A stretch of DNA of 50,654 bases, from NCBI GenBank assembly GCA_945878135.1, contig CAMDUL010000019.1, positions 1 through 50,654 of the forward strand, in the 5' to 3' direction. How positions within the stretch are numbered: the first letter of the stretch is position 1; the number at the start of each line of letters is the position of its first letter. Shown one piece after another: positions 8,809 through 17,600 of this stretch. The translations under genes and the position numbers were made by a program. Origin of the DNA: Chthoniobacter flavus. GTDB lineage: Bacteria; Verrucomicrobiota; Verrucomicrobiia; Chthoniobacterales; JACTMZ01. The notes under the pieces are model-generated. The model had not been told where the DNA came from. It searched no databases and saw nothing but the letters and a program-made list of their open reading frames with translations.

Positions 8809-8840
8809 GAAGCGGCGGCCCTGCCGCTTCTAATTTATTT
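8809..8840 (+). terminator. Probable terminator of the Ntn hydrolase gene
   Basis: GAAGCGGC (8809-8816) pairs with GCCGCTTC (8823-8830) over a 6-base loop and is followed by the T-rich TAATTTATTTTA. It lies 11 bases after the stop codon. The T-tract is interrupted, so strength is uncertain. Confidence 0.6.
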
Positions 8841-8857
8841 TACTGCCATCAGGTTGC

Positions 8858-8878
8858 GGACGAGCGGGTCGCTCGTCC
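8858..8878. repeat. Short palindromic repeat (GGACGAGC / GCTCGTCC)
   Basis: Inverted arms at 8858-8865 and 8871-8878 flank GGGTC. Together with the hairpins at 8809 and 8913 it forms a cluster of three palindromes in a 263-bp gap, which suggests an interspersed repeat family. Copies elsewhere in the genome cannot be seen from this window. Confidence 0.5.
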
Positions 8879-8912
8879 CTACCCGGGGTGGATTTTGCGC
8901 TCAATCCGAGGA

Positions 8913-8984
8913 TGTAGCGGCGGTCTGTGACCGTCGGTTGCTTTATACACGAATGGGTTCCGGCGGACATAGTCCGCCGCTACA
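8913..8984. repeat. REP-like element with 11-bp terminal inverted repeats
   Basis: TGTAGCGGCGG (8913-8923) and CCGCCGCTACA (8974-8984) are exact inverted repeats enclosing 50 bases. The right half contains a second hairpin, CGGCGGA/TCCGCCG, around ACATAG. The nested design resembles REP/BIME elements or a very small non-autonomous transposable element. No coding potential is seen in it. Confidence 0.55.
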
Positions 8985-9060
8985 AGATGACAATATGCGG
9001 GTGCAAGGTTGCCGGATTATCGACGGCTAAAGTCCCAGTTGTTATACCGCTGCCTTCCCG

Positions 9061-10467
9061 ATGAATTTAGAACCTACGCAAAGCAGTTGGCGCGCGCTCG
9101 GCGCGGCGTTGATCGGGGCGGTTTTCGCGGGGCTGGGGGCGTTGTTCTTTGCGGTTTTTGATCTGCAATCGACAAAGCTGGCGCGGGTGGTCTGGGAGGC
9201 GGCGCCGTGGGCGGTGTTTCTGATCATGCCGCTGGGGTTCGCCTTGATTCTTTGGCTGCGCGACCATGTGTTCCCTTGGACGGATGGCACGGGCATCCCG
9301 CAGACCATCGCCGTCCTGCAGGCGGGCCCGGGCGAGTTGCGGGACCGGTTGCTGTCCATGCGTGTGGCCATCGGCAAGGCGCTGTTGCTCGGGCTGGGCA
9401 TGTTCTCGTTTCTTTCCATCGGACGCGAGGGACCGTCGGTGCAACTCGGGGCGTGCTTCATGCACTTGGTGAGCAAATGGACGGCGTTTCCGCGTTATTT
9501 GATGGAACGGGGACTGATCATGGCCGGGGGAGCTGCGGGTATCGCGGCGGCTTTCAATGCGCCGATTGCCGGCATTGTCTTCGCTTTTGAGGAAATCGGA
9601 CGGCGCTTCGACAAGGAGAACCTCGGCACCATTGTGCGCACGGTCATGGTCGCGTGCTTGGTCTGCATGGTGTTTCTCGGGAACTACTTTTTCTACGGGC
9701 GGATCGATTACGACCGGTTGATCCCACTGGAGTTCATGACGCCGGGGCCGTGGATTGCGGTGGTGGTGATCGGCGTTGTCGGCGGCTTGCTTGGCGGGCT
9801 CTTTGCCAGAGTGCTGCTACTCGTCGTGCCGCATGTCTCGCGGTTGATCCGGCGGCGGTTTGTCTTGGTTGCGCTGGTCTTTGGTATCGCGTGTGCCGTC
9901 CTGGCGTGGATCTCAAACGGTGCGACGCTCGGAACCGGCTACGATCAGGCGAGGGCGCTGATTTTGCAGGACAGTCCGCAGTATCTGTCCACGCTGCCGG
10001 CGGAGGAAGTAATGCGTCTGGAGGCGGTGCGGGAAAATATCGGGCCTTGGTATGCGTTACAGCGCGCGGGGGCGACGATGCTGGTCCTGCTCACGGGGAT
10101 TCCCGGTGGATTGTTCGACCCGTCGTTCTCGGTCGGGGCGGGCTTGGGTCACCTGACCGCGCCATGGCTTGCCGTGACCGGTGCCACGGTGCAGGGAATC
10201 ATTTTGCTGTGGGTGGTGGCTTATTTTTCCGGCGTGGTGCAGAGCCCGATGACGGCGTTCATCATTCTTATCGAAATGACCGGCGCGATTGCCTTCACGG
10301 TGCCGCTGGGGTTGGCGTCGATCGTCGCTTACGAGGCCTCGCGGCGGGTGTGTCCGGTGGCGCTTTACGAGGCGTTGGCGGCGAATTTTCTGCGGGCCGG
10401 CGAACCGGTGGATGTCAACGCGGAACACCGCGCGGGCGGAGTCATGGATCGTCCGGGGAGTCCCTGA
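9061..10467 (+). CDS. ClC-family chloride channel/transporter
   Basis: The 468-residue membrane protein carries the three selectivity-filter signatures of the ClC family in order: DGTGIPQ (as GSGIP), SIGREGPSVQLGA with Glu123 at the gating-glutamate position, and TGIPGGLFDPSFSVGAG (the GxFxP motif). AGGAAGIAAAFNAPIAG is the conserved helix after the second motif. The gating Glu points to Cl-/H+ exchange rather than a passive channel. No C-terminal CBS domain is present, as in E. coli ClcA. It starts at the ATG at 9061. Its last 26 bases overlap the 3' end of the convergent metallophosphoesterase gene. Confidence 0.93.
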   Translation: MNLEPTQSSWRALGAALIGAVFAGLGALFFAVFDLQSTKLARVVWEAAPWAVFLIMPLGFALILWLRDHVFPWTDGTGIPQTIAVLQAGPGELRDRLLSMRVAIGKALLLGLGMFSFLSIGREGPSVQLGACFMHLVSKWTAFPRYLMERGLIMAGGAAGIAAAFNAPIAGIVFAFEEIGRRFDKENLGTIVRTVMVACLVCMVFLGNYFFYGRIDYDRLIPLEFMTPGPWIAVVVIGVVGGLLGGLFARVLLLVVPHVSRLIRRRFVLVALVFGIACAVLAWISNGATLGTGYDQARALILQDSPQYLSTLPAEEVMRLEAVRENIGPWYALQRAGATMLVLLTGIPGGLFDPSFSVGAGLGHLTAPWLAVTGATVQGIILLWVVAYFSGVVQSPMTAFIILIEMTGAIAFTVPLGLASIVAYEASRRVCPVALYEALAANFLRAGEPVDVNAEHRAGGVMDRPGSP

Positions 10468-11677
10468 CGGTCTGTTGCAAGCGGTGGATGTCCCTGCCGT
10501 CGAGGTCGATAGTGCGCACCGTGCGGCGTTGCGATTCGAGCACCACCTCGTGCAGGTGGTGGGATTTCGCCGTCTTGGCCAAGTGGGGTTCGCGGGCCGG
10601 ATCCCGGGGGTCGCGCAATTCGACGCCCATGGCCCCGCCGCCGAGATAGACGGTGCCGTCGGCGGATTGTTTCCCGCCGCGCAGGGGATGCGTGGCCTTG
10701 AAGGCGTGCTCGTGGTGCTCGAAGGCCAGGCGCACACCGGCCTGCTCGAAAAGCGGTGTCCACGCTCCGCGGATGAGCGTGCTCATTTCGTCGCGCAGGT
10801 CGCGCACCCCGGGATAGGCGGGCACGTGGTAGACGGGAAAGAGGTGCGGAATGTGTTTGCGGGCGGCCAAGGTTGCGCGCAACCAGTCGAGCTGCGGTCC
10901 GTCGACCGCGTTGAGGTGATTGGTGTCGAGCACCACGAGGCTGAGGTAATCCCCGGCGTCCAGCACGCCGTAGCCGCGCTCGCCGGGGAAGGGCCACGAA
11001 GCGACAAAATACGGGGCCACGGCGCGGCGCGACTCGGCATCGCGCGGCAACGCCTCGTTGTCGATGATCCACTGGCGGTCGCGGTTCACGTCATGGTTGC
11101 CGACGCAGACAACGACCGGAATCTGTCTGCCGTCGGACGCGACCAGGTCGCGCCCGAGAGCACGGAAAAAGCGCTCCACGCGTCCGGCGTGTTCGGAAAG
11201 CCCGTCGTCGAAAGTAAGGTCGCCCCCGATGACCACGAAGGCGGGATCCCGCGAGGCGGCGAGACGCAGCATTTGTTCCATGGCCGGACCGTCCTGCGGA
11301 TCGCCGCCCTCGACAAAGGTGAGGGGCCGGTCGAGCGTCGCCGGCAAGGTGCGGAAGCGGCGGATTGCATCCTCTTCGCCGCAGCGGAATTCGTAGTCGG
11401 TGTCCGGTTGCAGTCCGGTCAGTTCCGCGTGGGCGGCGATGCGATCCGTGCCGGGCAGCAGTCGCGGCGCCGACGCGGCGGCCTTGCTCCATTGGTCCGC
11501 GCCCGCCGGTCGCCACTCCACGGCCCCCGGACCCGGCGCGGCGTCCTGCCAACAGACCGTCATCGTCGTCGTCGGATCGCGCTGCCAAGTGAGGTAGACG
11601 TCCGGCGAGGCAGTCGCCCCCGTGCATGCGACCGAACCGGCGGCCAGGGACAGGATGAGTCGCAGTGTGCCGGTCAT
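10442..11677 (-). CDS. Secreted metallophosphoesterase with N-terminal fibronectin-like domain (purple acid phosphatase-like)
   Basis: The protein has 411 residues from the ATG at 11677, which opens onto a signal peptide (MTGTLRLILSLAAGSVACTG). The frame is open far upstream, but that part overlaps the promoter and the divergent CotH gene. Residues 25-110 form a purple-acid-phosphatase-type fibronectin III domain (PDVYLTWQRDPTTTMTVCWQ, LQPDTDYEFRCG). The calcineurin-like phosphoesterase part shows GGDLTFDDG, VGNHDVN (metal-bridging Asn and His), VYHVPAYPG and EHHEHAF. The usual first D-x-H metal motif is replaced near VEGGDPQDG, so metal content may differ from classical enzymes. It is divergent from the CotH/lamin-tail gene. 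The substrate is unknown; a secreted phosphatase for phosphate scavenging is a fair guess. Confidence 0.85.
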   Translation of the reverse strand: MTGTLRLILSLAAGSVACTGATASPDVYLTWQRDPTTTMTVCWQDAAPGPGAVEWRPAGADQWSKAAASAPRLLPGTDRIAAHAELTGLQPDTDYEFRCGEEDAIRRFRTLPATLDRPLTFVEGGDPQDGPAMEQMLRLAASRDPAFVVIGGDLTFDDGLSEHAGRVERFFRALGRDLVASDGRQIPVVVCVGNHDVNRDRQWIIDNEALPRDAESRRAVAPYFVASWPFPGERGYGVLDAGDYLSLVVLDTNHLNAVDGPQLDWLRATLAARKHIPHLFPVYHVPAYPGVRDLRDEMSTLIRGAWTPLFEQAGVRLAFEHHEHAFKATHPLRGGKQSADGTVYLGGGAMGVELRDPRDPAREPHLAKTAKSHHLHEVVLESQRRTVRTIDLDGRDIHRLQQTVRDSPDDP

Positions 11678-11736
11678 CCGCGGAGCATGATCCCGGGCCG
11701 TTTGGCGAGGCGAGGATCTTCCGCGGGCTGCGCCGT

Positions 11737-11766
11737 TTGACAGTCTCGAATCTCTGTCCATATTAT
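11737..11766 (+). promoter_or_regulatory. Sigma70-type promoter for the CotH/lamin-tail gene
   Basis: TTGACA (11737-11742) matches the -35 consensus exactly. An 18-base spacer leads to TATTAT (11761-11766), a 5/6 match to the -10 consensus. Transcription should start near 11773, 28 bases before the first ATG. Confidence 0.75.
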
Positions 11767-11800
11767 CGGAGGTCGCTGGCCCGCAAGTGCGTTCCGGCGG

Positions 11801-14800
11801 ATGATCCCCCGCCTCCTCCGCCCCATGCGTCTGTATTTGCCCGCTGCCGCGATCCTGCTGACCTCGTATTTGTCGGCTGCGCCGGTCATCAACGAGGTCC
11901 AGTCGACCAACACATCGCTGCCGGATCAATACGGTCAGCTCATTGACTGGGTCGAAATCCACAATCCCACCGATGGCGCGATCGACCTCGCGGGTTACCG
12001 TCTTTCCGACAGCCTGAACGACCGCGGGAAGTTTGTGTTTCCCGCGGTGAGTATCGCGCCGGGCGGCTATCTGCTGGTTTGGTGCGGCCAATCTGCCGAA
12101 TTTCCGTCGACCGGCCCGTATCCGGCGGGTCAGTTGCGATCGGTCAGCTTCGCCATCAGTTCGGGCGGTGAGCCGATCGTGCTGACCGCGCCCGACGGCA
12201 CGACCGTGGTCGATGAGTTTCCCGCCTTGTCCATCGGGACGTCGGGTGGCGTCGGCCGCTCGCTCGGCCGGGGCGTGGCCGGTCTTTCCGGCACGCTCTA
12301 TTTCTACGCGGCTCCCACGCCGGGGGCGGCCAATACCACGCCGGGGTTCCCGGCGGAGACCTTGCCCGGGCCGGCCTTCTCGCAGAGCGGCGGAGTTTTC
12401 CGTTCCGAGGTCACGGTGCAACTGTCCATCCCGGCAGGTGTGAGCGGCGCCACTTTGCGCTACACGCTCGACGGGTCTGATCCGACGGAATCTTCGCCCG
12501 CTTACGAAGGGCCGCTGACGTTGACCGCCGCGGCGAACCAGACCACGCGGTATTCGTGGATTCCGACCAATTTCCAGCAGGTTGGACCGCCTTTTTACGA
12601 GGGTTGGCAGCCGCCTCAGGGCGAGGTGGCGCGCCTCAATGTCCTCCGGGCGCGCCTTTTCAAATCAGGCGTAACACCCGGCCGGATTGTCACGCAGTCT
12701 TACCTCGTGCACCCCGACGGCGCGGCGCGATACCCTTATCCCGTTGTTTCCATCGCGACCGATCCGGACAATCTTTTCGACGCGGCCCGGGGCATTTACG
12801 TGCCGCCGAATTTCAGCAACGAGGGCAGCGCGTGGGAGCGTCCGGGCCATATCGAGTTCTTCGAGACCGACGGCACGCTGGCCTTCTCCGGGGACATCGG
12901 CATCCGTTTGCACGGCAACACGACGGTCAACCGTCCGCGCAAAGCCCTGCGCATCTATGCCCGGAATCCCGACGGGCCTTCCACCTTCAACCACCGGATT
13001 TTCCCGCAGAAGGACACCTCGTTTTTCGACACGTTCCTCCTGCGGGCGGGCGGCAATGATTGGGGGCAGTCGATTTTCCGCGATGCGCTGGTCAGCGAGA
13101 TCGCCGCGCCTTCCGGTTTGGACCACATGTCGGCGCGTCCGGCTGCGGTCTTCATCGACGGCGAGTATTGGGGTTTGCACAATCTGCGCGACCGGATCGA
13201 CGAGGGCTATTACTTCCACCGTTACGGGCTCGGCGAAACGGAGTTCGCGCAGTTGGAGATTCCGGCCGGGAACGGCAGTTGGCCGGTGCACGACCGGGGG
13301 AACGATGCGGCGGGCCTGCTGCAGGATTTCGAAGACATCCTGCGCGATGCGGCGGGCAACGAATTCGGTGGCGCGTCGGGATACGACACGCTGGCCGGCC
13401 GGATCGACATCGCCAACTTCATCGACTACCAAGCCCACGAAATTTGGTCCGGCAACACCGACTGGCCGGGGAACAATGTCCGCCTCTGGCGCGCCGTGAC
13501 CCCGGACCGCTCGCCCGGCGCGCATCCGCGTCATGACGGGCGCTGGCGGTGGATCCTTTTCGACACCGATTTCGCCCTCGGTCTCGATTTCTTTTACGTG
13601 CCCGGTTACGAGCAGGGTCCGGAACACAACACGCTGGCTTACGCTTCGCAGCCGGGTGGCGGGAACTTTATCGGCAACAGCGAGAACGGCACCTTGCTCT
13701 TGCGCAAGGCTTTGGAGAACTCCCGTTTCCGGAACGAATTTATCAACCGCTTCGCCGACCTGCTCAACACCACGCTCTCCGCGGAGCATGCGACGGCGAA
13801 GCTGGAGGAATTCCGCGCTCTTTACGCGCCGGGGATGGCCGAGCACGTCGCCCGTTGGAACCAGCCGGGCAACTGGGCCGATGAATTGGCCCGCATCGGC
13901 AATTATCTTGCCCTGCGCCCGGCCGCCCTGCGGGGGCATTTGGCGGGTCGTTTCGGACTCTCGGGCACAGCGGCTCTCACGGTTGATGTCGCGCAAGCCG
14001 GGCAGGGATCGGTGAAGGTCAACTCTCTCGCGCTCGAACCTTCAACGCCGGGCGTTTCGCCGGAGCCGTATCCGTGGACCGGAACCTATTTCCGGAGCGT
14101 GCCCGTCACGCTCACCGCCGTGCCGGCCCCGGGCTACCGGTTGGCGCACTGGCTCAGGGAAGTCGGCGAATCCAGCGGTGCCGTCATCGCCTCGGACAGC
14201 GCGGCGGCCTCCGCAACATGGTCTTCCGGTAGCAATGGCGGCACCGGGTTCGGGGCTTGGTCGCTCCAGGCCAGCACGACAAACCGGGGCAATGCGGGCT
14301 GGTTTCTGGACAACGGCCGGGGAGGCTGGGGTTTCTATGCCAACGACGGGCACTTGGCCGCGGCCACGCGTCCGCTGGCGGCACCGCTGGCGGTGGGGCA
14401 AACTTTCACTGTACGGCTCCGGCACGGCACCGTTGCCTCGCCCGGCGATGTCGGCATCGCGCTCCTCGATAGCAATGGCGTCAACTTTTTCCGCGTCCGA
14501 CGGATTTGGTCGTCCGACCGCTACGAGGTGAACGGGCTGACCAGCGATGTCCCGGTGACGAGTGGCCCGCTCGACGTGGAGTTCACCATGACGTCCGCAA
14601 CCACCTACACGGCGCGGCTTATACCCGTCGGGGGCTCCGCTTATGAATTGTCGGGACCTTTGCCGTCGAACGGCACGGGCGCGATCAATCGCTTCCAAGC
14701 CTTCAATTATTCGGCCGGTAACGGGGGAGGAGCTGATTTCTTTGTCACCAGCCTGCAAATTTCCCAGCCCGGCGCGGAAGAAGGTGCGGGCTACGAGGTT

Positions 14801-16834
14801 TACAGCACCAGCACCACGATCACGCCGACGCTTTCCGCCGACACCGGCTTTGTGGCGGCTTTCGAGCCCGAGCCGGCCGTGGCGCTGTCCATCGAGCCGC
14901 CGGTCTGGACGGTTGGCTTCGGGAACGCGCCGTTGTCGGTGCGTGCGGTGAACTCACTCGGCGACACGGACGCGAACTTCACCGGCACCGTGACCCTGAC
15001 CGTGACCGGTCCGGGCGGCGTGGTCGGCACTTACAGTGCGGCGGCGGTCGAAGGACTGGCGACATTCGCCGCGGCGGATCTTCCGGCGGGAAGCTACGGG
15101 TTGTCCGCCACCTCCGGCGATCTTTCTACGGGCAGCGCGGCGGAGTTGACCGTGCGCGAGGCGGCCACGTTCCTGCCGGCGGGAAGCGGCGTCTGGCACC
15201 TCGCCTCCAACTGGGATGCCGACAGCATTCCGAACAGCGCAATGGCCTCCGCTATCATTCCGCCCAACACCGCGTCCAACCGTGATGTGACCAACAACGC
15301 GCCGACCACGGTGGCTTCTGTCACTTTCGAGCTGGGCAGTTCCGCCTTCCGCAGCCGGATCAACGGCACAGCCGGACAACCGCTCACGTTGCGTTCGGCC
15401 AACGGTGTCTCGACTGTCGCCGTCACCGGCACGGGTGGCGGTCATGCCAACATCGAAGTGCCGGGCGGTCTGATCTTGTCGAACGAAACGGTGCTCGACG
15501 TGCAGAGCATCGGCTCGACCAATGCCGAATACGGTGCGCTCCGCTTGCAGGGATTGGTGTCCGGTCCGGGCGCGATGGTCAAGCGCGGCCCCGGCATGGC
15601 GGGCATCACCGGGGCGGGCAAGACTTTCTCGGGGGACATCATCATCGAGCAGGGCGTGCTCACGTTTTCCGAGCCGGCCATCACGGCCAATGGCGTGACC
15701 AACTATAGCGTGCAACCGGGCGGGCAGTTGCGCCTCAGTTCGGCCGGGAATCCGCGCAATTATCTTTTCAAAGGTCCGCTCAACCTCGCCGGCAGCGGAC
15801 GCAGCGGGGTGCCCGACAACGAAAACCTCGGCGTGCTCGGTGCCCTGCGGCTCGAGACAGGGTCCACCGGCACCGTCGCTGTGCTGACCAACAACGTGCA
15901 CCTTGCCGATTCGGCGGATGTGCACGTGCCCGCGGGGAACGCCATGCAGTTCAGCGGTCCTTTGACCACCACCGCCCACACCAGTGTGCTCGCCAAATCC
16001 GGCGGCGGAACGCTTGTGCTGTCGAGCAATGTGTTCGCTTTCACCGGTGGTCTCGCCTTGAACCGCGGCACGCTGCAATTGGATCACGCCATGCTGACCA
16101 ACACCTCGCGAGCTCTGGTCTTGACCAACGAGACCGTGCTGACCGGCACGGGGCGATGGGGCGGAAGCGTCGAAGCCCGCGACGGGTCCACTTTGGCCTT
16201 TGTCACCGGAGCGTCCCCCGGGGGTGCCGCGCCGCTTCGCGCGGGCAACTTCCTCGCGAACGGGGTCGTGACCATCGCGGTCACACCGGCCGGCGGTGCG
16301 GTGGCGGGAACTTATCCGCTGCTTGCTGTCGATGGCGCCGTCTCCGGCGTGGAAAACCTTTCGCTGTCGTTGGCCGCAACGAATTTTCCGGACAGCAGCC
16401 TGAGCTTCAGTAATGGAACCCTTTACGCGGTGCTCTCGGCCTCCGCGAGTCCGTCCGAAGCGTGGCTCGGGCAATTCGGACTCCCGGCCGACGGAACCGG
16501 GGACGGCGCCGATGCGGCCGACCCGGACGACGACGGGGTGAGCAATCTCTTGGAGCGGGCCTTTTTCATGAATCCGCGGGTGGCTGAGGCGGGTGGCTTG
16601 ACGGTCGCAAGCGGACCCGACGGAGAGGCCTTTGCCGTGACCTATCGCGTGGCGCGCAACCAGAACGATTTGTCGGTCACCGCCGAGGCATCGCCGAGTC
16701 TCGGCTCGGATGCCGAGTGGACGGCACTTGTGCCGGAAGTCGCCGATGACACGCATCCCGATTACACCGTCTACCGCGCAAGCGTGCCGCGCGCGGGTGG
16801 GTCGGCTTTCGTGCGTTTGAAGGCGACCCGCTGA
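11801..16834 (+). CDS. Giant secreted lamin-tail / CotH kinase / beta-strand repeat protein
   Basis: It encodes 1677 residues from 11801; the ATG at 11825 (MRLYLPAAAILLTSYLSAAP) is an equally plausible start at the signal peptide. Domains in order: lamin-tail domain at about 27-150 (DWVEIHNPTDGAIDLAGYRL), a chitobiase-type C-terminal domain near 190-245 (LRYTLDGSDPTESSPAYEG), and a CotH kinase-like domain at about 310-640. The CotH domain has the nucleotide-contacting Lys381 in RPRKALRIY and the metal motif LFDTDFALG (Asp588, Asp590). A cell-wall-type repeat, a Gly/Thr-rich autotransporter-strand region (about 1250-1530) and a Ca-binding-like DPDDDGVSNLLE segment follow. There is no PEP-CTERM tail. 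CotH phosphorylates proteins on the spore coat in Bacillus; in this phylum it probably phosphorylates secreted or surface targets. It ends 2 bases from pdxJ, tail to tail. Confidence 0.85.
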   Translation: MIPRLLRPMRLYLPAAAILLTSYLSAAPVINEVQSTNTSLPDQYGQLIDWVEIHNPTDGAIDLAGYRLSDSLNDRGKFVFPAVSIAPGGYLLVWCGQSAEFPSTGPYPAGQLRSVSFAISSGGEPIVLTAPDGTTVVDEFPALSIGTSGGVGRSLGRGVAGLSGTLYFYAAPTPGAANTTPGFPAETLPGPAFSQSGGVFRSEVTVQLSIPAGVSGATLRYTLDGSDPTESSPAYEGPLTLTAAANQTTRYSWIPTNFQQVGPPFYEGWQPPQGEVARLNVLRARLFKSGVTPGRIVTQSYLVHPDGAARYPYPVVSIATDPDNLFDAARGIYVPPNFSNEGSAWERPGHIEFFETDGTLAFSGDIGIRLHGNTTVNRPRKALRIYARNPDGPSTFNHRIFPQKDTSFFDTFLLRAGGNDWGQSIFRDALVSEIAAPSGLDHMSARPAAVFIDGEYWGLHNLRDRIDEGYYFHRYGLGETEFAQLEIPAGNGSWPVHDRGNDAAGLLQDFEDILRDAAGNEFGGASGYDTLAGRIDIANFIDYQAHEIWSGNTDWPGNNVRLWRAVTPDRSPGAHPRHDGRWRWILFDTDFALGLDFFYVPGYEQGPEHNTLAYASQPGGGNFIGNSENGTLLLRKALENSRFRNEFINRFADLLNTTLSAEHATAKLEEFRALYAPGMAEHVARWNQPGNWADELARIGNYLALRPAALRGHLAGRFGLSGTAALTVDVAQAGQGSVKVNSLALEPSTPGVSPEPYPWTGTYFRSVPVTLTAVPAPGYRLAHWLREVGESSGAVIASDSAAASATWSSGSNGGTGFGAWSLQASTTNRGNAGWFLDNGRGGWGFYANDGHLAAATRPLAAPLAVGQTFTVRLRHGTVASPGDVGIALLDSNGVNFFRVRRIWSSDRYEVNGLTSDVPVTSGPLDVEFTMTSATTYTARLIPVGGSAYELSGPLPSNGTGAINRFQAFNYSAGNGGGADFFVTSLQISQPGAEEGAGYEVYSTSTTITPTLSADTGFVAAFEPEPAVALSIEPPVWTVGFGNAPLSVRAVNSLGDTDANFTGTVTLTVTGPGGVVGTYSAAAVEGLATFAAADLPAGSYGLSATSGDLSTGSAAELTVREAATFLPAGSGVWHLASNWDADSIPNSAMASAIIPPNTASNRDVTNNAPTTVASVTFELGSSAFRSRINGTAGQPLTLRSANGVSTVAVTGTGGGHANIEVPGGLILSNETVLDVQSIGSTNAEYGALRLQGLVSGPGAMVKRGPGMAGITGAGKTFSGDIIIEQGVLTFSEPAITANGVTNYSVQPGGQLRLSSAGNPRNYLFKGPLNLAGSGRSGVPDNENLGVLGALRLETGSTGTVAVLTNNVHLADSADVHVPAGNAMQFSGPLTTTAHTSVLAKSGGGTLVLSSNVFAFTGGLALNRGTLQLDHAMLTNTSRALVLTNETVLTGTGRWGGSVEARDGSTLAFVTGASPGGAAPLRAGNFLANGVVTIAVTPAGGAVAGTYPLLAVDGAVSGVENLSLSLAATNFPDSSLSFSNGTLYAVLSASASPSEAWLGQFGLPADGTGDGADAADPDDDGVSNLLERAFFMNPRVAEAGGLTVASGPDGEAFAVTYRVARNQNDLSVTAEASPSLGSDAEWTALVPEVADDTHPDYTVYRASVPRAGGSAFVRLKATR

Positions 16835-16836
16835 TT

Positions 16837-17598
16837 TCAGCGTCCGCGTGAGCCGTCCGGGTAGGCCCCGCAAAGGATCTTCATGGCGGCAACGGCGGCG
16901 GGCAATCCGGTGAAGAGCGCACGGGCCATGATGGCGTGCCCGATGTTCAATTCCTCGAGGTGCGGGACCGCGTCGAGTTCACGCACATTGTCATAGTTCA
17001 ACCCGTGGCCGGCATTGATCCGCAGGCCGCTGGAACCGGCCAGGGCGGCCCCGTCGATGAGGCGCTGGAGTTCGTGCGGGCGGGCGTCCCCCACGGCGTT
17101 GGCAAAGGCACCGGTGTGCAGTTCGATGTATTCGGCCCCGAGGTCGGCAGCCGCGCGGATCTGGTCCGGTTCGGGGTCGATGAAGAGGCTGACGACAATA
17201 CCATGTTCCTGCAATTGGCGGATGGTCGGAACCAAAGCTGCGCGGTGGGCGAGGCAGTCGAGGCCCCCCTCGGTGGTCACCTCGTGACGGTTTTCCGGCA
17301 CGAGGCAGGCGTCGTGGGGCCTGACCTTCAACGCGATGGCGAGGATGTCCGCACTGTTGCCCATCTCGAGATTGAGCTTGGTCCCGATGGCTTCCTTCAG
17401 CCGGAAGATGTCGCGATCCTGGATATGGCGCCGGTCTTCGCGCAGGTGCGCGGTGATGCCGTCGGCACCGGCTTTTTCCGCGACCAGCGCGGCCGCGACC
17501 GGATCGGGTTCGATCAGGGCGCTCTCCGGATCGCGCGCGTAACGCGCCTGCCGCAGGGTGGCCGCGTGGTCGATATTGACGCCGAGGCGGAGCGGCAT
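16837..17598 (-). CDS. pdxJ: Pyridoxine 5'-phosphate synthase
   Basis: The 253-residue enzyme joins 1-deoxy-D-xylulose 5-phosphate and 3-amino-2-oxopropyl phosphate to give pyridoxine 5'-phosphate, the last ring-forming step of DXP-dependent vitamin B6 synthesis. Family signatures are complete: NIDHAATLRQAR, GITAHLREDRRHI, KLNLEMG, LVPENRHEVTTEGGLD, ELHTGAFA, RINAGHGLNYDNV and LNIGHAIMARALF. The start at 17598 is the conserved MPLRLGVNIDH; the open frame upstream belongs to the preceding gene. It is the last gene of a five-gene minus-strand operon, 2 bases after the DUF5069 gene. Confidence 0.97.
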   Translation of the reverse strand: MPLRLGVNIDHAATLRQARYARDPESALIEPDPVAAALVAEKAGADGITAHLREDRRHIQDRDIFRLKEAIGTKLNLEMGNSADILAIALKVRPHDACLVPENRHEVTTEGGLDCLAHRAALVPTIRQLQEHGIVVSLFIDPEPDQIRAAADLGAEYIELHTGAFANAVGDARPHELQRLIDGAALAGSSGLRINAGHGLNYDNVRELDAVPHLEELNIGHAIMARALFTGLPAAVAAMKILCGAYPDGSRGR

Positions 17599-17600
17599 GG

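Noticed and set aside
8938-9060. Fluoride-type control of the ClC gene
   Set aside because: The gap contains the REP-like element and no conserved pseudoknot sequence. The gating Glu also argues for an ordinary chloride exchanger rather than a fluoride-specific type.
11678-12421. N-terminal extension of the metallophosphoesterase frame
   Set aside because: It overlaps the strong promoter and the first 600 bases of the divergent CotH gene. A signal peptide starts at 11677.
14954-16873. Minus-strand open frame of 639 codons
   Set aside because: Antisense to the C-terminal repeats of the CotH/lamin-tail protein; low-complexity Arg/Gly/His composition.
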